Source: a virus
Virus record (IMG/VR): IMGVR_UViG_3300008114_002282
Location: 1 to 57,799 of that record
Length of the DNA: 57,799 nt
Direction: 5' to 3' (one strand)
The notes beneath the pieces are model-generated. The model ran no database searches. It worked only from the letters and a program-made list of their open reading frames with translations, and was not told the DNA's origin. This document shows positions 18,443-27,962 of this stretch, one piece after another. The first letter of the stretch is position 1. Each line of letters opens with the position of its first letter. A program made the translations under genes and the position numbers.

Positions 18443-19439
18443 AAATTTCTATTACTTTTTTGAAAATTTGTTCATCACTCGGATGACATTCAAAAGTTTC
18501 TTTTTTCTCTAAACAATTAATCAAAGGTGCAACACCTTGAATTGAACCCCACTCCTCAATACCATATTTTAATTCTGAAGCACAAAATATATCACAACCA
18601 CCACCAACATAATGAAACTTATATTGTTGTGAGTTTTTTCTATATGGAATCCTCCAATATGGGTTAATTGAAGAACCAAGTTGAATAATGTGAGCGTCTG
18701 TTGTACCTGCCAAGTGTAACAATCCTGAATCCATTGTTATAAAACAAATTGAATTTTGAATTAAATGCCAAGCCTGAGAGATATTTGTTTGATTCATTAA
18801 GTTCAACCCTAATTTAATATCAATATCAAATCCTTTCTTTTCAATATGCCAAAAACCAACTTCATCTGTGTCTTTACCAATTGAAACAACAGCAATTCCC
18901 ATTTCATTTAATTTGGTTGTTACTGATTGCCATTTATCAAAATCCCAAGTACGAGATTGCCACGTGGTTGCTGGATGTATCAATACATATTTTTCAGGTA
19001 AACCTTCAATAGGTTCAAATGGGTCTGAATAATATTCACATTCCATTTCAGTGGGTAATAAGTTAAAACCTAAATTCATGGCATGGAATTGACGAATATC
19101 AATTCTAGCATGTTTTGACTGAACTCCTTTATCATTTTGTCTACCAACATTATAGAAAGAACTATGGATTAGGAAGTTTTCTCTTAGGTAGTCAAAGTTA
19201 ATTGAATCGGGACGATAAGTGTTTTTAATATATGGATTGTGTTTAAACAATTCAGGATGTTTCGTAATTAGATTTAACTTACAACCATATGCTTCTGAAA
19301 CTTTTTTAATAGTGGGGGTTGAACAAAGAGCATCGCCCATTGAATAACATTCTGACAAATCAAAGTATACCGCATCTCCAACTTCTTGAGCTGGTACGTT
19401 CCATAAAAATTCGTTTCTTGTATGCCAAATTTTTCTCAT
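18426..19439 (-). CDS. GT9-family heptosyltransferase-like protein
   Basis: The 337-aa protein resembles ADP-heptose:LPS heptosyltransferases: an N-terminal YSMGDALCSTPTIKKV loop, a nucleotide-binding half beginning KYVLIHPATTWQSRTWDFDKW, and ITMDSGLLHLAGTTDAHIIQLGSS. It also ends in a four-Cys region (CDIFC...NC...FEC), which may bind metal like the iron finger of its neighbour. It overlaps the next downstream gene by 17 bp and follows the FkbM-like gene with a 23-nt gap. Heptose transfer to a protein-linked sugar is inferred. Confidence 0.86.
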   Translation of the reverse strand: MRKIWHTRNEFLWNVPAQEVGDAVYFDLSECYSMGDALCSTPTIKKVSEAYGCKLNLITKHPELFKHNPYIKNTYRPDSINFDYLRENFLIHSSFYNVGRQNDKGVQSKHARIDIRQFHAMNLGFNLLPTEMECEYYSDPFEPIEGLPEKYVLIHPATTWQSRTWDFDKWQSVTTKLNEMGIAVVSIGKDTDEVGFWHIEKKGFDIDIKLGLNLMNQTNISQAWHLIQNSICFITMDSGLLHLAGTTDAHIIQLGSSINPYWRIPYRKNSQQYKFHYVGGGCDIFCASELKYGIEEWGSIQGVAPLINCLEKKETFECHPSDEQIFKKVIEIYGTGN

Positions 19440-19462
19440 AAATTAAATAATAATAAATCAAA

Positions 19463-20173
19463 TTAACATATCCAAACTAATGGAAAATCTTGAAGTTCTG
19501 GATTATTTGGCATATCCAATTCTGTTGGCCATTGACCTCTATCAAAATGAAATGCTTCAAACAATCTATCATTAATAAATGTTAACTCCATTGTATCAGG
19601 TACCGCAATCCACCATGAACCAATCATTGGTGCGGAATTGTTTCCGTGTAAATGTGTTAAAGTAAAATGGTTTGTAATTTTTTCTAAAATTTTGGTTGCT
19701 CTTGGACGATATTCATTAACATCACCAGTCCAATGTATTTCCAACACAATACCAATCACATTTTTTGATAGTTCTTCAATATTGGTATTTTCAAAGAATT
19801 CATACTCGGCACCCTCAACATCAATTTTTAAAAAAACATTTTTATCTTCATCACCATTTTCTTTAAGATGGTCAAAAAAATGTTTTTTATCGTTTTCTTT
19901 TATGTGACTTAATCCTTCTTTGTGAAAAATTAAGTTGTCGTTAGGGTGTGTAAAATCAACGGTGTGGTCATATAAATGAACAGGTTTAGATGTTCTATTG
20001 TGAAAATCTAGTTCAAAATCACAATTATATTCAACACCATATGTGTACAACACATCAGCCTTGTCCAATATTGTTTGATTTACAATATAACCACCATCAT
20101 TATTACTACCCAATCTAACTTTAGTATCTAAAACACCATATGGTCTTAGAAAGTTTACAAAATCGTCTCTCAT
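19463..20173 (-). CDS. FkbM-like SAM methyltransferase
   Basis: The 236-aa protein carries NDGGYIVN near the N terminus, LYTYGVEYNCDFELDF as the likely SAM site, and FLKIDVEGAEYEFFEN, the hallmark FkbM strand-4 motif. The C-terminal part is rich in Trp and His. It sits second in the operon, overlapping the HldD-like gene by 4 bp. O-methylation of a sugar in the phage glycan is inferred; the classical GANxG loop is replaced, so the exact donor contact is less certain. Confidence 0.78.
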   Translation of the reverse strand: MRDDFVNFLRPYGVLDTKVRLGSNNDGGYIVNQTILDKADVLYTYGVEYNCDFELDFHNRTSKPVHLYDHTVDFTHPNDNLIFHKEGLSHIKENDKKHFFDHLKENGDEDKNVFLKIDVEGAEYEFFENTNIEELSKNVIGIVLEIHWTGDVNEYRPRATKILEKITNHFTLTHLHGNNSAPMIGSWWIAVPDTMELTFINDRLFEAFHFDRGQWPTELDMPNNPELQDFPLVWIC

Positions 20174-20976
20174 TTTAAATAATTCATATATTCAGTTAAT
20201 CCTTTTTCAAGTGTGTATTTTGGTTCCCAACCCTTCATCCATTTTAATTTATTGGAACAAGTATAAAATTGATAACCTTTTGGAATTATATCTTTTGATG
20301 TGTATCCAAAATCAATTTTCATAATATTCAATATTTTTTCAAATGATTCTGCAACGCCTGAACCAACATCATAAAACTTACCCAATAACTTTTTATAGTT
20401 TTCAAATGCAAATATGTTTGCTGATATAATATCTTTAACATATATAAAATCTCTTTTTGGACTACCAGGAAATAATTTAATTTCATCACCTGATAAATTC
20501 TTTTTGTGCATTTGATATGCGACAGATGACATAATTCCTTTATGTTCTTCACCTGGTCCATACACATTAAAGTATCTAAGTGCAATTCCACCATTATTAA
20601 TAATGTAATCTTCGGCAATATATTTGCTCCACCCGTATAAGTTAGATGGGAATTCATTATTGGTTCCATAATTTGCTGCTGATGACGAATAAATCAAAGG
20701 AATTTTTTTTGATTTACAAATGTTTGATATGTGTTTACTAAACTCATAATTAACCAACATCATATAATTAACGTCTTGTTCTAATGTGTTTGAACAAGCG
20801 CCAACGTGAAATACAGATTTAATGTCTAACCAAAATAAATTTGAGACATCTGACTTCCATGTGTGAGAATTAAATACATCCTCATTAATTTCAATAACCT
20901 CAAATTGTTTTTCTAATTCTACTTTCAAATTAGACCCGATAAAACCTTTTGAACCTGTTAAGATTACTTTTTCCAT
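20170..20976 (-). CDS. hldD: ADP-L-glycero-D-manno-heptose-6-epimerase (HldD/RfaD-like)
   Basis: This extended short-chain dehydrogenase (268 aa, about 40 shorter than E. coli HldD) has the NAD(P) loop TGSKGFIG (Gly8, 11, 14) and catalytic YGWSK (Tyr114, Lys118). HldD-specific stretches are visible: FHVGACSNTLEQD, YMMLVNYEFSK, RYFNVYGPGEEHKG, GSPKRDFIYVKD and GLTEYMNYL. HldD converts ADP-D-glycero-D-manno-heptose to the L-glycero form. It is the first gene of the 16-gene operon, and its promoter region is the 61-nt divergent gap to the LamG gene; a TATTTTTA box on the minus strand ends 6 nt before ATG. It would supply the donor for the heptosyltransferases downstream. Confidence 0.88.
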   Translation of the reverse strand: MEKVILTGSKGFIGSNLKVELEKQFEVIEINEDVFNSHTWKSDVSNLFWLDIKSVFHVGACSNTLEQDVNYMMLVNYEFSKHISNICKSKKIPLIYSSSAANYGTNNEFPSNLYGWSKYIAEDYIINNGGIALRYFNVYGPGEEHKGIMSSVAYQMHKKNLSGDEIKLFPGSPKRDFIYVKDIISANIFAFENYKKLLGKFYDVGSGVAESFEKILNIMKIDFGYTSKDIIPKGYQFYTCSNKLKWMKGWEPKYTLEKGLTEYMNYLK

Positions 20977-20982
20977 TTGGAA

Positions 20983-20990
20983 TAAAAATA
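20983..20990 (-). promoter_or_regulatory. Candidate promoter box for the 16-gene glycosylation operon
   Basis: On the minus strand TATTTTTA ends 6 nt before the hldD-like ATG. It sits between the host-like TAnnTTT(G/C) and the TATTTATA classes, so its class is undecided. It is the only room for a promoter before a 16.5-kb operon whose genes mostly overlap. Confidence 0.4.
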
Positions 20991-21023
20991 CGAAAGAAAT
21001 GATTAAAGGAAAACATTTTGTGG

Positions 21024-21031
21024 TATTTATT
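21024..21031 (+). promoter_or_regulatory. TATTTATT late-type promoter box before LamG gene 1
   Basis: TATTTATT lies 6 nt before ATG 21038. The same box precedes the third LamG paralog and many virion and lysis genes. It supports 21038, rather than the upstream ATG at 20999, as the true start. Confidence 0.5.
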
Positions 21032-21037
21032 ATTACA

Positions 21038-23185
21038 ATGCCAAGACCAATTGCCTATAAAACGGGAACAATCCAACCTCCAAATACTGCAAAACAATCC
21101 AATATTCTTGTGGGTGTTGGTCCTTCAAATTGGGGAGCTGGTGCTGCAAATGCGACTTTTTATAATAGTGTTGATTCATCTTATCAATATGTTATTATAA
21201 AAAATTCTAATCCACCGGCAATGTGGGCTACTGGTGATTTTACTGATACAAGTTTATTAAGAATAATTAATGGTTTACCTGAAAGAATTAATCAGACCGT
21301 TTTTACAAACGTAAATACTGCGATAAATTGGTTATTTGAAACAGGAGTTTATTCCATGTTGAAAAGTGAACAACTTTATGGTGAACCTATTACTAACGGG
21401 TTAGTAATATCTGTAAATGGACCATCAACAGGTAAAAATATATTTAATGCGACAACTTATCCTGATTTTATAGGATGGTATGATTATGGTGGATACGCAA
21501 GTTATAATATAACTAATGACCCTCCTTATCCAGGAAGTACTACAAAAACAGCAATCAGAGGAGGATTCGGATGTTATTCAGGTATTGCTATGGAAGTTGG
21601 AAAACAATATGTGTTTTCCTTTTGGGTAAAAGCAATTGGGGATATTCCTAGTGATGCGCTTTTAACATGGAATAATCAATTTGGTAGCGGAGAAACTAAT
21701 TCTTGGGTTGGATATTTACCCTCTAGTTCAGGCATATTTCCTACAAGTTGGACAAAATTTTCTTTTACTTTTACTTTAAATGCTGTAAGAACTCAATTTT
21801 ATTTTTATGTTTATTCTCCTTCAACTCCTTCTTTTAGGAGTCCAACTAGTCCAGTATTATTTACTGAATTACAATTAGAAGAAGGTTCAACAGCAACAAA
21901 TTATGCAATCCCTTCTGTTTATAATTTATATAGTCTCTCAATGAAACCAACTAATGAAGGTTTATTAAATACATCTAGTTTATCTTTAGCTAATGGTACT
22001 TATTTCAATACAAATCAGGGTGGTGTGTTTAATTTTGATGGGATTGACGATTATGCTGTTTTAACTGATGCTTCATTAAAAAATTATACAACAATAACCG
22101 CAAATATTTGGATGTATATTAATAGTTTTACATCAACATTTGAAACATATTTCTCATATAATGCCGAGGAAGCAGGATTAACTCAAGGTTGGGGTTTAAG
22201 ACGAAGTGGTGATAACACTTTTCAATATTGGGGTGGAACGGGAAATTCGGGTATTAAACTTTATAAAAATGGTTCTCTTGTTGGAAGTAGTAATTCAACA
22301 TGGAGTTATGTTTACGATTTAAATACGACAGGTTCATGGGCAATGATTACATTAGTTGCTACTGGAGTTTCTTCTTGGAATTCACATAATAGACTTACTT
22401 TGGGAACTCGAAGTGACTCTTTAAATTCGGCGACTAATTATAAAGTTGGTTTATTTAATTTATATAATAGAGAATTGTCTGTAACTGAAATTGAAAATTT
22501 ATACACCGCTGGTTTACCAACATATCAAGCAAGTAATAGTATAATGATTAATCAAGGATTAACGCTTTATTTAGACGCTACAAATCCAAACTGTTATCCC
22601 GGTTCAGGGACGGCAATATATGATTTAAGTGGGTATGGAAATAATGGTACTTTATATAATGGTGTCGCGTTCAGTTCAACGTATGGTGGAGGATTAGTTT
22701 TTGATGGTGTTGATGATTATATCATAATTCCAGGTAATGGAAGTGTAAACGCCTCAAGACCGACAGTTGAATTAGTGATGACCACCTCAACAAACGGGGG
22801 AAATATACTTGCTCAAGGTCAATACGGTTCAAATTGGGGTTTTGGTGTTGGTGTTAAACCTACAAATATTATGGCTAGAAATAATAGTGGAGATGCTACT
22901 ATTAGTGTAAATAACAGTGGTTTAGTTCATGTGGTGGTTGTTTGGGATGGAAGTGGAAACCAGTATTATAAAAATGGTCAATATTTAGGTAGAACAACGG
23001 CTAACTATTCACCCAACCCTGGTGGTGATGTTACTATAGGTGGTGTTAGGGCTCAAGTACCATCTCAAAATTTACAAGAATTTGGTAATTCAACAGTTAA
23101 TATTGTTAGAATATATAATAGACCATTAACTAATACTGAAGTACAACAAAACTTTAACTCAATAAAAACACAATTTGGACTATAA
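21038..23185 (+). CDS. LamG/concanavalin-like fibre protein, paralog 1
   Basis: I start at 21038 (MPRPIAYKTG) because this matches the N termini of the two following paralogs; the in-frame ATG at 20999 adds 13 unmatched residues. The protein is about 715 aa. Residues 1-115 form a conserved anchor-like domain (PPNTAKQSNILVGVG, NATFYNSVDSSYQYV). The middle third is beta-rich with MEVGKQYVFSFWVKA, as in carbohydrate-binding modules. Two LamG-type units follow, each with FDG(I/V)DDY near its start and an N-R-x-L-(S/T)-x-T-E ending. Receptor or glycan binding at the tail is inferred. The stop overlaps the start of paralog 2 by 1 bp. Confidence 0.85.
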   Translation: MPRPIAYKTGTIQPPNTAKQSNILVGVGPSNWGAGAANATFYNSVDSSYQYVIIKNSNPPAMWATGDFTDTSLLRIINGLPERINQTVFTNVNTAINWLFETGVYSMLKSEQLYGEPITNGLVISVNGPSTGKNIFNATTYPDFIGWYDYGGYASYNITNDPPYPGSTTKTAIRGGFGCYSGIAMEVGKQYVFSFWVKAIGDIPSDALLTWNNQFGSGETNSWVGYLPSSSGIFPTSWTKFSFTFTLNAVRTQFYFYVYSPSTPSFRSPTSPVLFTELQLEEGSTATNYAIPSVYNLYSLSMKPTNEGLLNTSSLSLANGTYFNTNQGGVFNFDGIDDYAVLTDASLKNYTTITANIWMYINSFTSTFETYFSYNAEEAGLTQGWGLRRSGDNTFQYWGGTGNSGIKLYKNGSLVGSSNSTWSYVYDLNTTGSWAMITLVATGVSSWNSHNRLTLGTRSDSLNSATNYKVGLFNLYNRELSVTEIENLYTAGLPTYQASNSIMINQGLTLYLDATNPNCYPGSGTAIYDLSGYGNNGTLYNGVAFSSTYGGGLVFDGVDDYIIIPGNGSVNASRPTVELVMTTSTNGGNILAQGQYGSNWGFGVGVKPTNIMARNNSGDATISVNNSGLVHVVVVWDGSGNQYYKNGQYLGRTTANYSPNPGGDVTIGGVRAQVPSQNLQEFGNSTVNIVRIYNRPLTNTEVQQNFNSIKTQFGL

Positions 23186-25356
23186 TGCCGAAACCAATAG
23201 CATATAAAACGGGTTCAATCCAACCACCAAACACGGCAAAACAATCCAATATTCTTGTGGGTGTTGGTCCTGCAAACTGGGGTGCGGGTGCGGCAAACGC
23301 AACTTTCTATAATAGTGTTGATTCATCTTATCAATATGTGATTATAAGAAATACTAACCCACCAGCAATGTGGGCAACAGGTGATTTCACTGATGCAAGT
23401 TTATTAACAATAATAAATGGTTTACCTGATAGAGTAGGTTCAACACCATTTACAAGTGTTAGTACTGCAATAAATTGGTTGTTGGGTTCAGGAACTTATT
23501 CTATGTTAAAAAATGAACAACCTTACGGTGGTCCTGTTGTTAGTGGATTGGCTGCGGGATTTAATGCAACACAAAAGAATTTATTTGTTAATGGAGATTT
23601 TAACAACACAGAATCTGGATATCCTTTTTATTTTGGTTCTTATGGTGGTTCATCTACTGTAATTGATATTACAAATAATAAACCATATGTTGGTTCTAAA
23701 ACTACTAAAGCATTACAAATTACAAATGGTGGTAATGTAATGTATACAACTAATTTAATGGAAGTAGGTAAAACATACACATTTTCGTTTTGGGGTAGAA
23801 AAACAGATGGTACTAGCGGGGATATTGGATTTGATAAAGGACCTATTTGGAATAACCAAAATGGGTTGGGAGAATTAAACAATTTTTCATATCCTTGGAA
23901 CGGAACTGTTTTACCAAGTACTACAATAGATGGTACTTGGAGAAAGTATAATTATACTTTTTTATATAACGACGCTAGAACTCAATTTTATTTTTATAAT
24001 GTCGCTGGTGTGTCTATTTTTACTGAATTTCAAATTGAAGAAGGTTCAACATCAACAACTTTTTCATCATTTCCTAATTACACTCCACAAAACACAGGTT
24101 TAATAAACACTGGAAATTGGTCTTTAATTAATGGTGCTTATTTTGGTGGAAAATATGGTGGGTCATACAATTTTGACGGTGTGGATGATAGAATTACTTA
24201 TCCTATAGGATTCTCAACTTGGAATGATAAAACTTTCACTATTGAAAGTTGGTTTGAATGGGGAACAGGGGCGTCTAATAATAATTACGGATGGTTTGAA
24301 TTGGCTGGTGCTGGAGGTTCAAATTGGGGATTATCACATGTTCCTAGAACTGGTGCTTTTTATTTTTATTGGGTATCATCGGCTAATGGTGGTGGATATT
24401 ATGTGTTAAATAACGCTATCCAAGATAATGTTCCTTTACATATGGCTATTACCTTTAATGGGGTTGGTGGAAATAACGCTACAACACTCTATAATAATAC
24501 TAAAATTTATATCAATGGTGTTTTGCAAACTAATGTAGAAGGTGGTGGTGCCGGTGTAAGTTCTAATAGTGTAATTAGTGTTGGTGGTCAACAATATCCT
24601 TTTAAAGGTAACATTTATACTTTTAATTATTATAATAGGGTGTTATCAAATACGGAAATTCAAAATATATATAGTGCTGGAGTACCAATTTATCTCCCAT
24701 CCCAATCTATAGTTAATCAAGGATTAACAGTTTATTACGATTTTTCAAATCCAAATTGTTATGGTGGTGAAGGAACAACAATTTATGATTTGAGTGGATA
24801 TAACAATAACGGAACATTAATAAATGGGACTTCATATAGCACAACAAATGGAGGAGCATTAGTATTTGATGGTGTGGATGATTACGTTCAATTTACTTCA
24901 ACATATGCGGGTACCATTTGTTTTTGGGGTATAATGGATAACGATATTCCTGGATTGGCAGCTTTAGTGGGTGTTAATGCTACAGGTGATGGTGCTTTAA
25001 GATGGTATGGTACTAATTTTAAATCTTTTAGAGGTGCTGTACCACCACCTTATATTGCGGGAGCTGCAGATGCTAACGATTATCAAACTGGTTATCTTAA
25101 CCAATTTATGATAAATGGTGTATCTAATTTACCATTAGATGGTAATGGGTTTTATATTATTCCAAATAATAGAACATTAGACCAAAATTTCTATGTGGGT
25201 GCAATAGGTAATAGAAACGTAAGTACTCTTTCACATACCTTTATGGGTAGAACATATAAAGGAAAAATATTTAAAGTAATGATTTACAACAGACAATTAA
25301 CAAATGCCGAATTATTACAAAATTATAATGCTACAAAAGCACAATATGGACTTTAA
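23185..25356 (+). CDS. LamG/concanavalin-like fibre protein, paralog 2
   Basis: The 723-aa protein shares the N-terminal 115-residue domain with both other paralogs. A carbohydrate-binding-module-like segment follows (FVNGDFNNTESG ... LMEVGKTYTFSFWGR), then two LamG-type units with FDGVDDRITYP and FDGVDDYVQF and the ending NRQLTNAELLQNYNATKAQYGL-type helix. Its middle and C-terminal parts diverge strongly from paralog 1 while the N terminus is nearly identical, a pattern of domain exchange on a common anchor. It starts on the stop of paralog 1. Confidence 0.85.
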   Translation: MPKPIAYKTGSIQPPNTAKQSNILVGVGPANWGAGAANATFYNSVDSSYQYVIIRNTNPPAMWATGDFTDASLLTIINGLPDRVGSTPFTSVSTAINWLLGSGTYSMLKNEQPYGGPVVSGLAAGFNATQKNLFVNGDFNNTESGYPFYFGSYGGSSTVIDITNNKPYVGSKTTKALQITNGGNVMYTTNLMEVGKTYTFSFWGRKTDGTSGDIGFDKGPIWNNQNGLGELNNFSYPWNGTVLPSTTIDGTWRKYNYTFLYNDARTQFYFYNVAGVSIFTEFQIEEGSTSTTFSSFPNYTPQNTGLINTGNWSLINGAYFGGKYGGSYNFDGVDDRITYPIGFSTWNDKTFTIESWFEWGTGASNNNYGWFELAGAGGSNWGLSHVPRTGAFYFYWVSSANGGGYYVLNNAIQDNVPLHMAITFNGVGGNNATTLYNNTKIYINGVLQTNVEGGGAGVSSNSVISVGGQQYPFKGNIYTFNYYNRVLSNTEIQNIYSAGVPIYLPSQSIVNQGLTVYYDFSNPNCYGGEGTTIYDLSGYNNNGTLINGTSYSTTNGGALVFDGVDDYVQFTSTYAGTICFWGIMDNDIPGLAALVGVNATGDGALRWYGTNFKSFRGAVPPPYIAGAADANDYQTGYLNQFMINGVSNLPLDGNGFYIIPNNRTLDQNFYVGAIGNRNVSTLSHTFMGRTYKGKIFKVMIYNRQLTNAELLQNYNATKAQYGL

Positions 25357-25367
25357 TAAATAAAATT

Positions 25368-25625
25368 ATGATACAAATATACGATGAACGCAATTTTTTA
25401 ATTTTTAACGTAAGTGAAATTAACAAAATTAATTTTGATGAGGTTTTAGAAACATCAGCAACTACATTACGAAAGTCAGTTAATGAAACTAAGACATTAA
25501 TTAAATGGGACGGTGAAGCGCCAGATTTTGTTGCAACAATGACAACAAAAGAAGGTCCTTACACCTATGATGAAATATTAACAATTTTGGCAACACCAGA
25601 ATGGACAGACCCAAACCCAATTTAA
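25368..25625 (+). CDS. Small hypothetical protein between LamG paralogs (85 aa)
   Basis: The acidic, soluble 85-aa protein begins MIQIYDERNFLIFNV and has no recognisable motif. It starts 11 nt after paralog 2 and ends 33 nt before paralog 3, so it is likely co-transcribed with paralog 2. A fibre chaperone or adaptor would suit the position, but nothing in the sequence shows it. Confidence 0.7.
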   Translation: MIQIYDERNFLIFNVSEINKINFDEVLETSATTLRKSVNETKTLIKWDGEAPDFVATMTTKEGPYTYDEILTILATPEWTDPNPI

Positions 25626-25647
25626 GGTTTGTAAATCTTTAAATTGG

Positions 25648-25655
25648 TATTTATC
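25648..25655 (+). promoter_or_regulatory. TATTTATC late-type promoter box before LamG gene 3
   Basis: TATTTATC lies 3 nt before ATG 25659; a TTTG occurs 17 nt further upstream at 25627-25630. The short distance leaves no room for a Shine-Dalgarno site. Confidence 0.5.
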
Positions 25656-25658
25656 ATT

Positions 25659-27788
25659 ATGTCCAAACCAATAGCATATAAGACAGGTTCAGTACAACCA
25701 CCAAACACGGCAAAACAGTCCAACATCCTTGTAGGTGTTGGTCCCGCAAACTGGGGTGCAGGTGCGGCAAACGCTACTTTTTACAATAGTGTTGATTCGT
25801 CTTATCAATATGTTATTATAAAAAATTCTAACCCACCTTTAATGTGGGGAACGGGTGATTTTACCAATACAAGTTTATTAACAATAATTAACGGGTTACC
25901 AGATAGAGTAGGTTCAACACCATTTACAGGAACTACTACTGCAATAAATTGGTTGTTAGATTCAGGAATCTATTCCATGTTAAAAAATGAATTACCTTAC
26001 GGTGGGTCAATAACTAGTGGGTTAGTATTAGATTTTTGTCCTAAGGTAAACAATTATTTTGCTAATGGTGATTTTGCTTATGGAACCACAATTGGTTGGG
26101 TGGCATATGGTGGTACTATCAGTATTGCGGATATAACAAATGACCGTCCTTATGTTGGTTCTAAATCAACGAAGGCTTTACAAAATTTAGGAGGTGGGTT
26201 TACTTGGGGTAGATATACTAATCCAGTTTATGGTCCGGGCGGATTATTAGTTACAGGACAAACTTATACTTTTTCTTTTTGGGGTAAAGTCTTATCGGGA
26301 CCTAATTTTGATATTAATTGGAATAATCAAAACGGAAGTGGAGATGTAAGTAGTTGGAGCTATGGGAATTTTCCAGTTACAACTACTTGGCAAAAATATA
26401 CCCAAACTTTTACTTATAATATTTCTAAAAATTTTTTATATATTGCTGGAAGTTATGCTGCTAATACTCAATATGTACTCACAGAATTTCAACTAGAAGA
26501 TGGAACCACTGCAAACCCATTTTCATCGTTTCCTGTAACTGCGGCTGGTTTAACAATCCCAAATAATGGTTTATTAAACACGTCAAGTTTTAGTTTGATT
26601 AATGGTCCTTATTTAAATGCGATTAACAATGGTAATATTAATCTTGATGGTGTTGATGATTATATTCTTTTAACAGATTCAACATTAAAAAATTATACAA
26701 CAATAACTGCCAATATTTGGATGTATGTTAATAGTACCAATACTTGGGAAACATATTTTTCATATAATGCTGAAGAGGCTGGATTATTACAAGGATGGGG
26801 AGTAAGAAGACAAAGTAATCTTAATAATTACCAATACTGGGGAGGAACAGGAAATTCAGGAATTAAATTATATAAAAATGGAACTCTTATTTCATCTGGT
26901 AATACTTCTAGTGTAGTATCAGATGGAACAAATACAACAGGTTCTTGGAATATGATTACTTTAGTAGCTAATGGTGTTTCGTCTTGGAATACACATAATA
27001 GACTAACTATGGGAACTAGAAGTGATAGTGTCAATTCTGCTACCAATATGAACGTTGGCTCTTTTAATTTATATAATAGAGAATTATCCGCAACCGATAT
27101 TGTTAATTTATATAATTCACAACTTCCAATATATCAACCAACCGCATTTCCTGTAAATTCAGGGTTAGTTCTTTTTTTAGATGCTTCAGACCCAAATTCA
27201 TATACATCAGGTTCAAGTACTTGGAATGATATAAGTGGATATGGAAGTAATATGACTTTATTAAATTCACCAACATTTAATTCGGCTAATGGTGGTTTCA
27301 TTAGTTTTGATAATGTTGATGATTTTGGTTTTATAAATGTAACAAGTGGTAATTTATTGGGAAATGTAAATATATCTATGGAATTATGGATAAAAAATCC
27401 TGTTGGAAATTTTGTAATGAATGGGATTTATGGTAGTTATTTTTCTAGTGGGTTTTATTCGGGTGGTTTATTAAAAAATAGTGGAGGTTCGGCAGGACCT
27501 TCTTGGTCATCAACAGCATCATGGCAACAATGGGTTGCGGTATGGGACCAAACATTAAATCAAACTAGATTATACGTAAATGGTGTACTAACAGGTACTT
27601 CATCCAACACTTCTTGGAGTCCAAGCTCAGGAGGTAAATTAGTATTTGGTGGTGGTGCTCAGGGTAACGGAACTTATAGTAAAGAAGGTTCTATGGATAT
27701 TGCAATCTACAGATTTTATAATAAAATACTAACCCAATCTGAAATTATTCAAAATTACAACGCAAACAAAACACAATTTGGGTTATAG
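25659..27788 (+). CDS. LamG/concanavalin-like fibre protein, paralog 3
   Basis: The start at 25659 (MSKPIAYKTG) matches the paralogs; the upstream in-frame ATG at 25644 would add five residues and overlap the promoter box. The protein is about 709 aa. The N-terminal domain is shared with paralogs 1 and 2, the middle resembles a carbohydrate-binding module, and the first LamG unit is very close to that of paralog 1 (TDSTLKNYTTITANIWMYV-type stretch), while the last LamG unit is distinct. Mosaic similarity among the three suggests gene conversion or segment swapping. Confidence 0.85.
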   Translation: MSKPIAYKTGSVQPPNTAKQSNILVGVGPANWGAGAANATFYNSVDSSYQYVIIKNSNPPLMWGTGDFTNTSLLTIINGLPDRVGSTPFTGTTTAINWLLDSGIYSMLKNELPYGGSITSGLVLDFCPKVNNYFANGDFAYGTTIGWVAYGGTISIADITNDRPYVGSKSTKALQNLGGGFTWGRYTNPVYGPGGLLVTGQTYTFSFWGKVLSGPNFDINWNNQNGSGDVSSWSYGNFPVTTTWQKYTQTFTYNISKNFLYIAGSYAANTQYVLTEFQLEDGTTANPFSSFPVTAAGLTIPNNGLLNTSSFSLINGPYLNAINNGNINLDGVDDYILLTDSTLKNYTTITANIWMYVNSTNTWETYFSYNAEEAGLLQGWGVRRQSNLNNYQYWGGTGNSGIKLYKNGTLISSGNTSSVVSDGTNTTGSWNMITLVANGVSSWNTHNRLTMGTRSDSVNSATNMNVGSFNLYNRELSATDIVNLYNSQLPIYQPTAFPVNSGLVLFLDASDPNSYTSGSSTWNDISGYGSNMTLLNSPTFNSANGGFISFDNVDDFGFINVTSGNLLGNVNISMELWIKNPVGNFVMNGIYGSYFSSGFYSGGLLKNSGGSAGPSWSSTASWQQWVAVWDQTLNQTRLYVNGVLTGTSSNTSWSPSSGGKLVFGGGAQGNGTYSKEGSMDIAIYRFYNKILTQSEIIQNYNANKTQFGL

Positions 27789-27790
27789 TA

Positions 27791-27958
27791 TTAATTCTTT
27801 TTGTTAATCTGATGAAAGGTTTTCATCAATTTTAAACTGTCCTTGTAGTTCTTTTCAAGACGGTCCAATTCTTTTTCGTCAACAACAGACTCCAACGCTT
27901 TATTATAAGCGTCCTCAGATTCTCTTATTAATTTTTCTATTGTTTTAAGTAATTTCAT
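27791..27958 (-). CDS. Small helical protein (55 aa), own TATTTATA box
   Basis: An ATG on the minus strand at 27956-27958 opens a 55-codon frame ending at 27791 (start MKLLKTIEKLIRES, end INKKN). It is highly charged and predicted to be a single amphipathic helix or coiled coil. A perfect TATTTATA on the same strand ends 4 nt before the ATG, as at other genes of this phage, which supports it as real. A 7-bp inverted repeat (27811-27817 with 27821-27827) near its 3' end could also terminate the convergent LamG transcript. The function is unknown. Confidence 0.65.
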   Translation of the reverse strand: MKLLKTIEKLIRESEDAYNKALESVVDEKELDRLEKNYKDSLKLMKTFHQINKKN

Positions 27959-27962
27959 TTAC

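Noticed and set aside
20999-21037. Upstream ATG for LamG paralog 1
   Set aside because: It adds residues absent from both paralogs and would place the TATTTATT box inside the gene.
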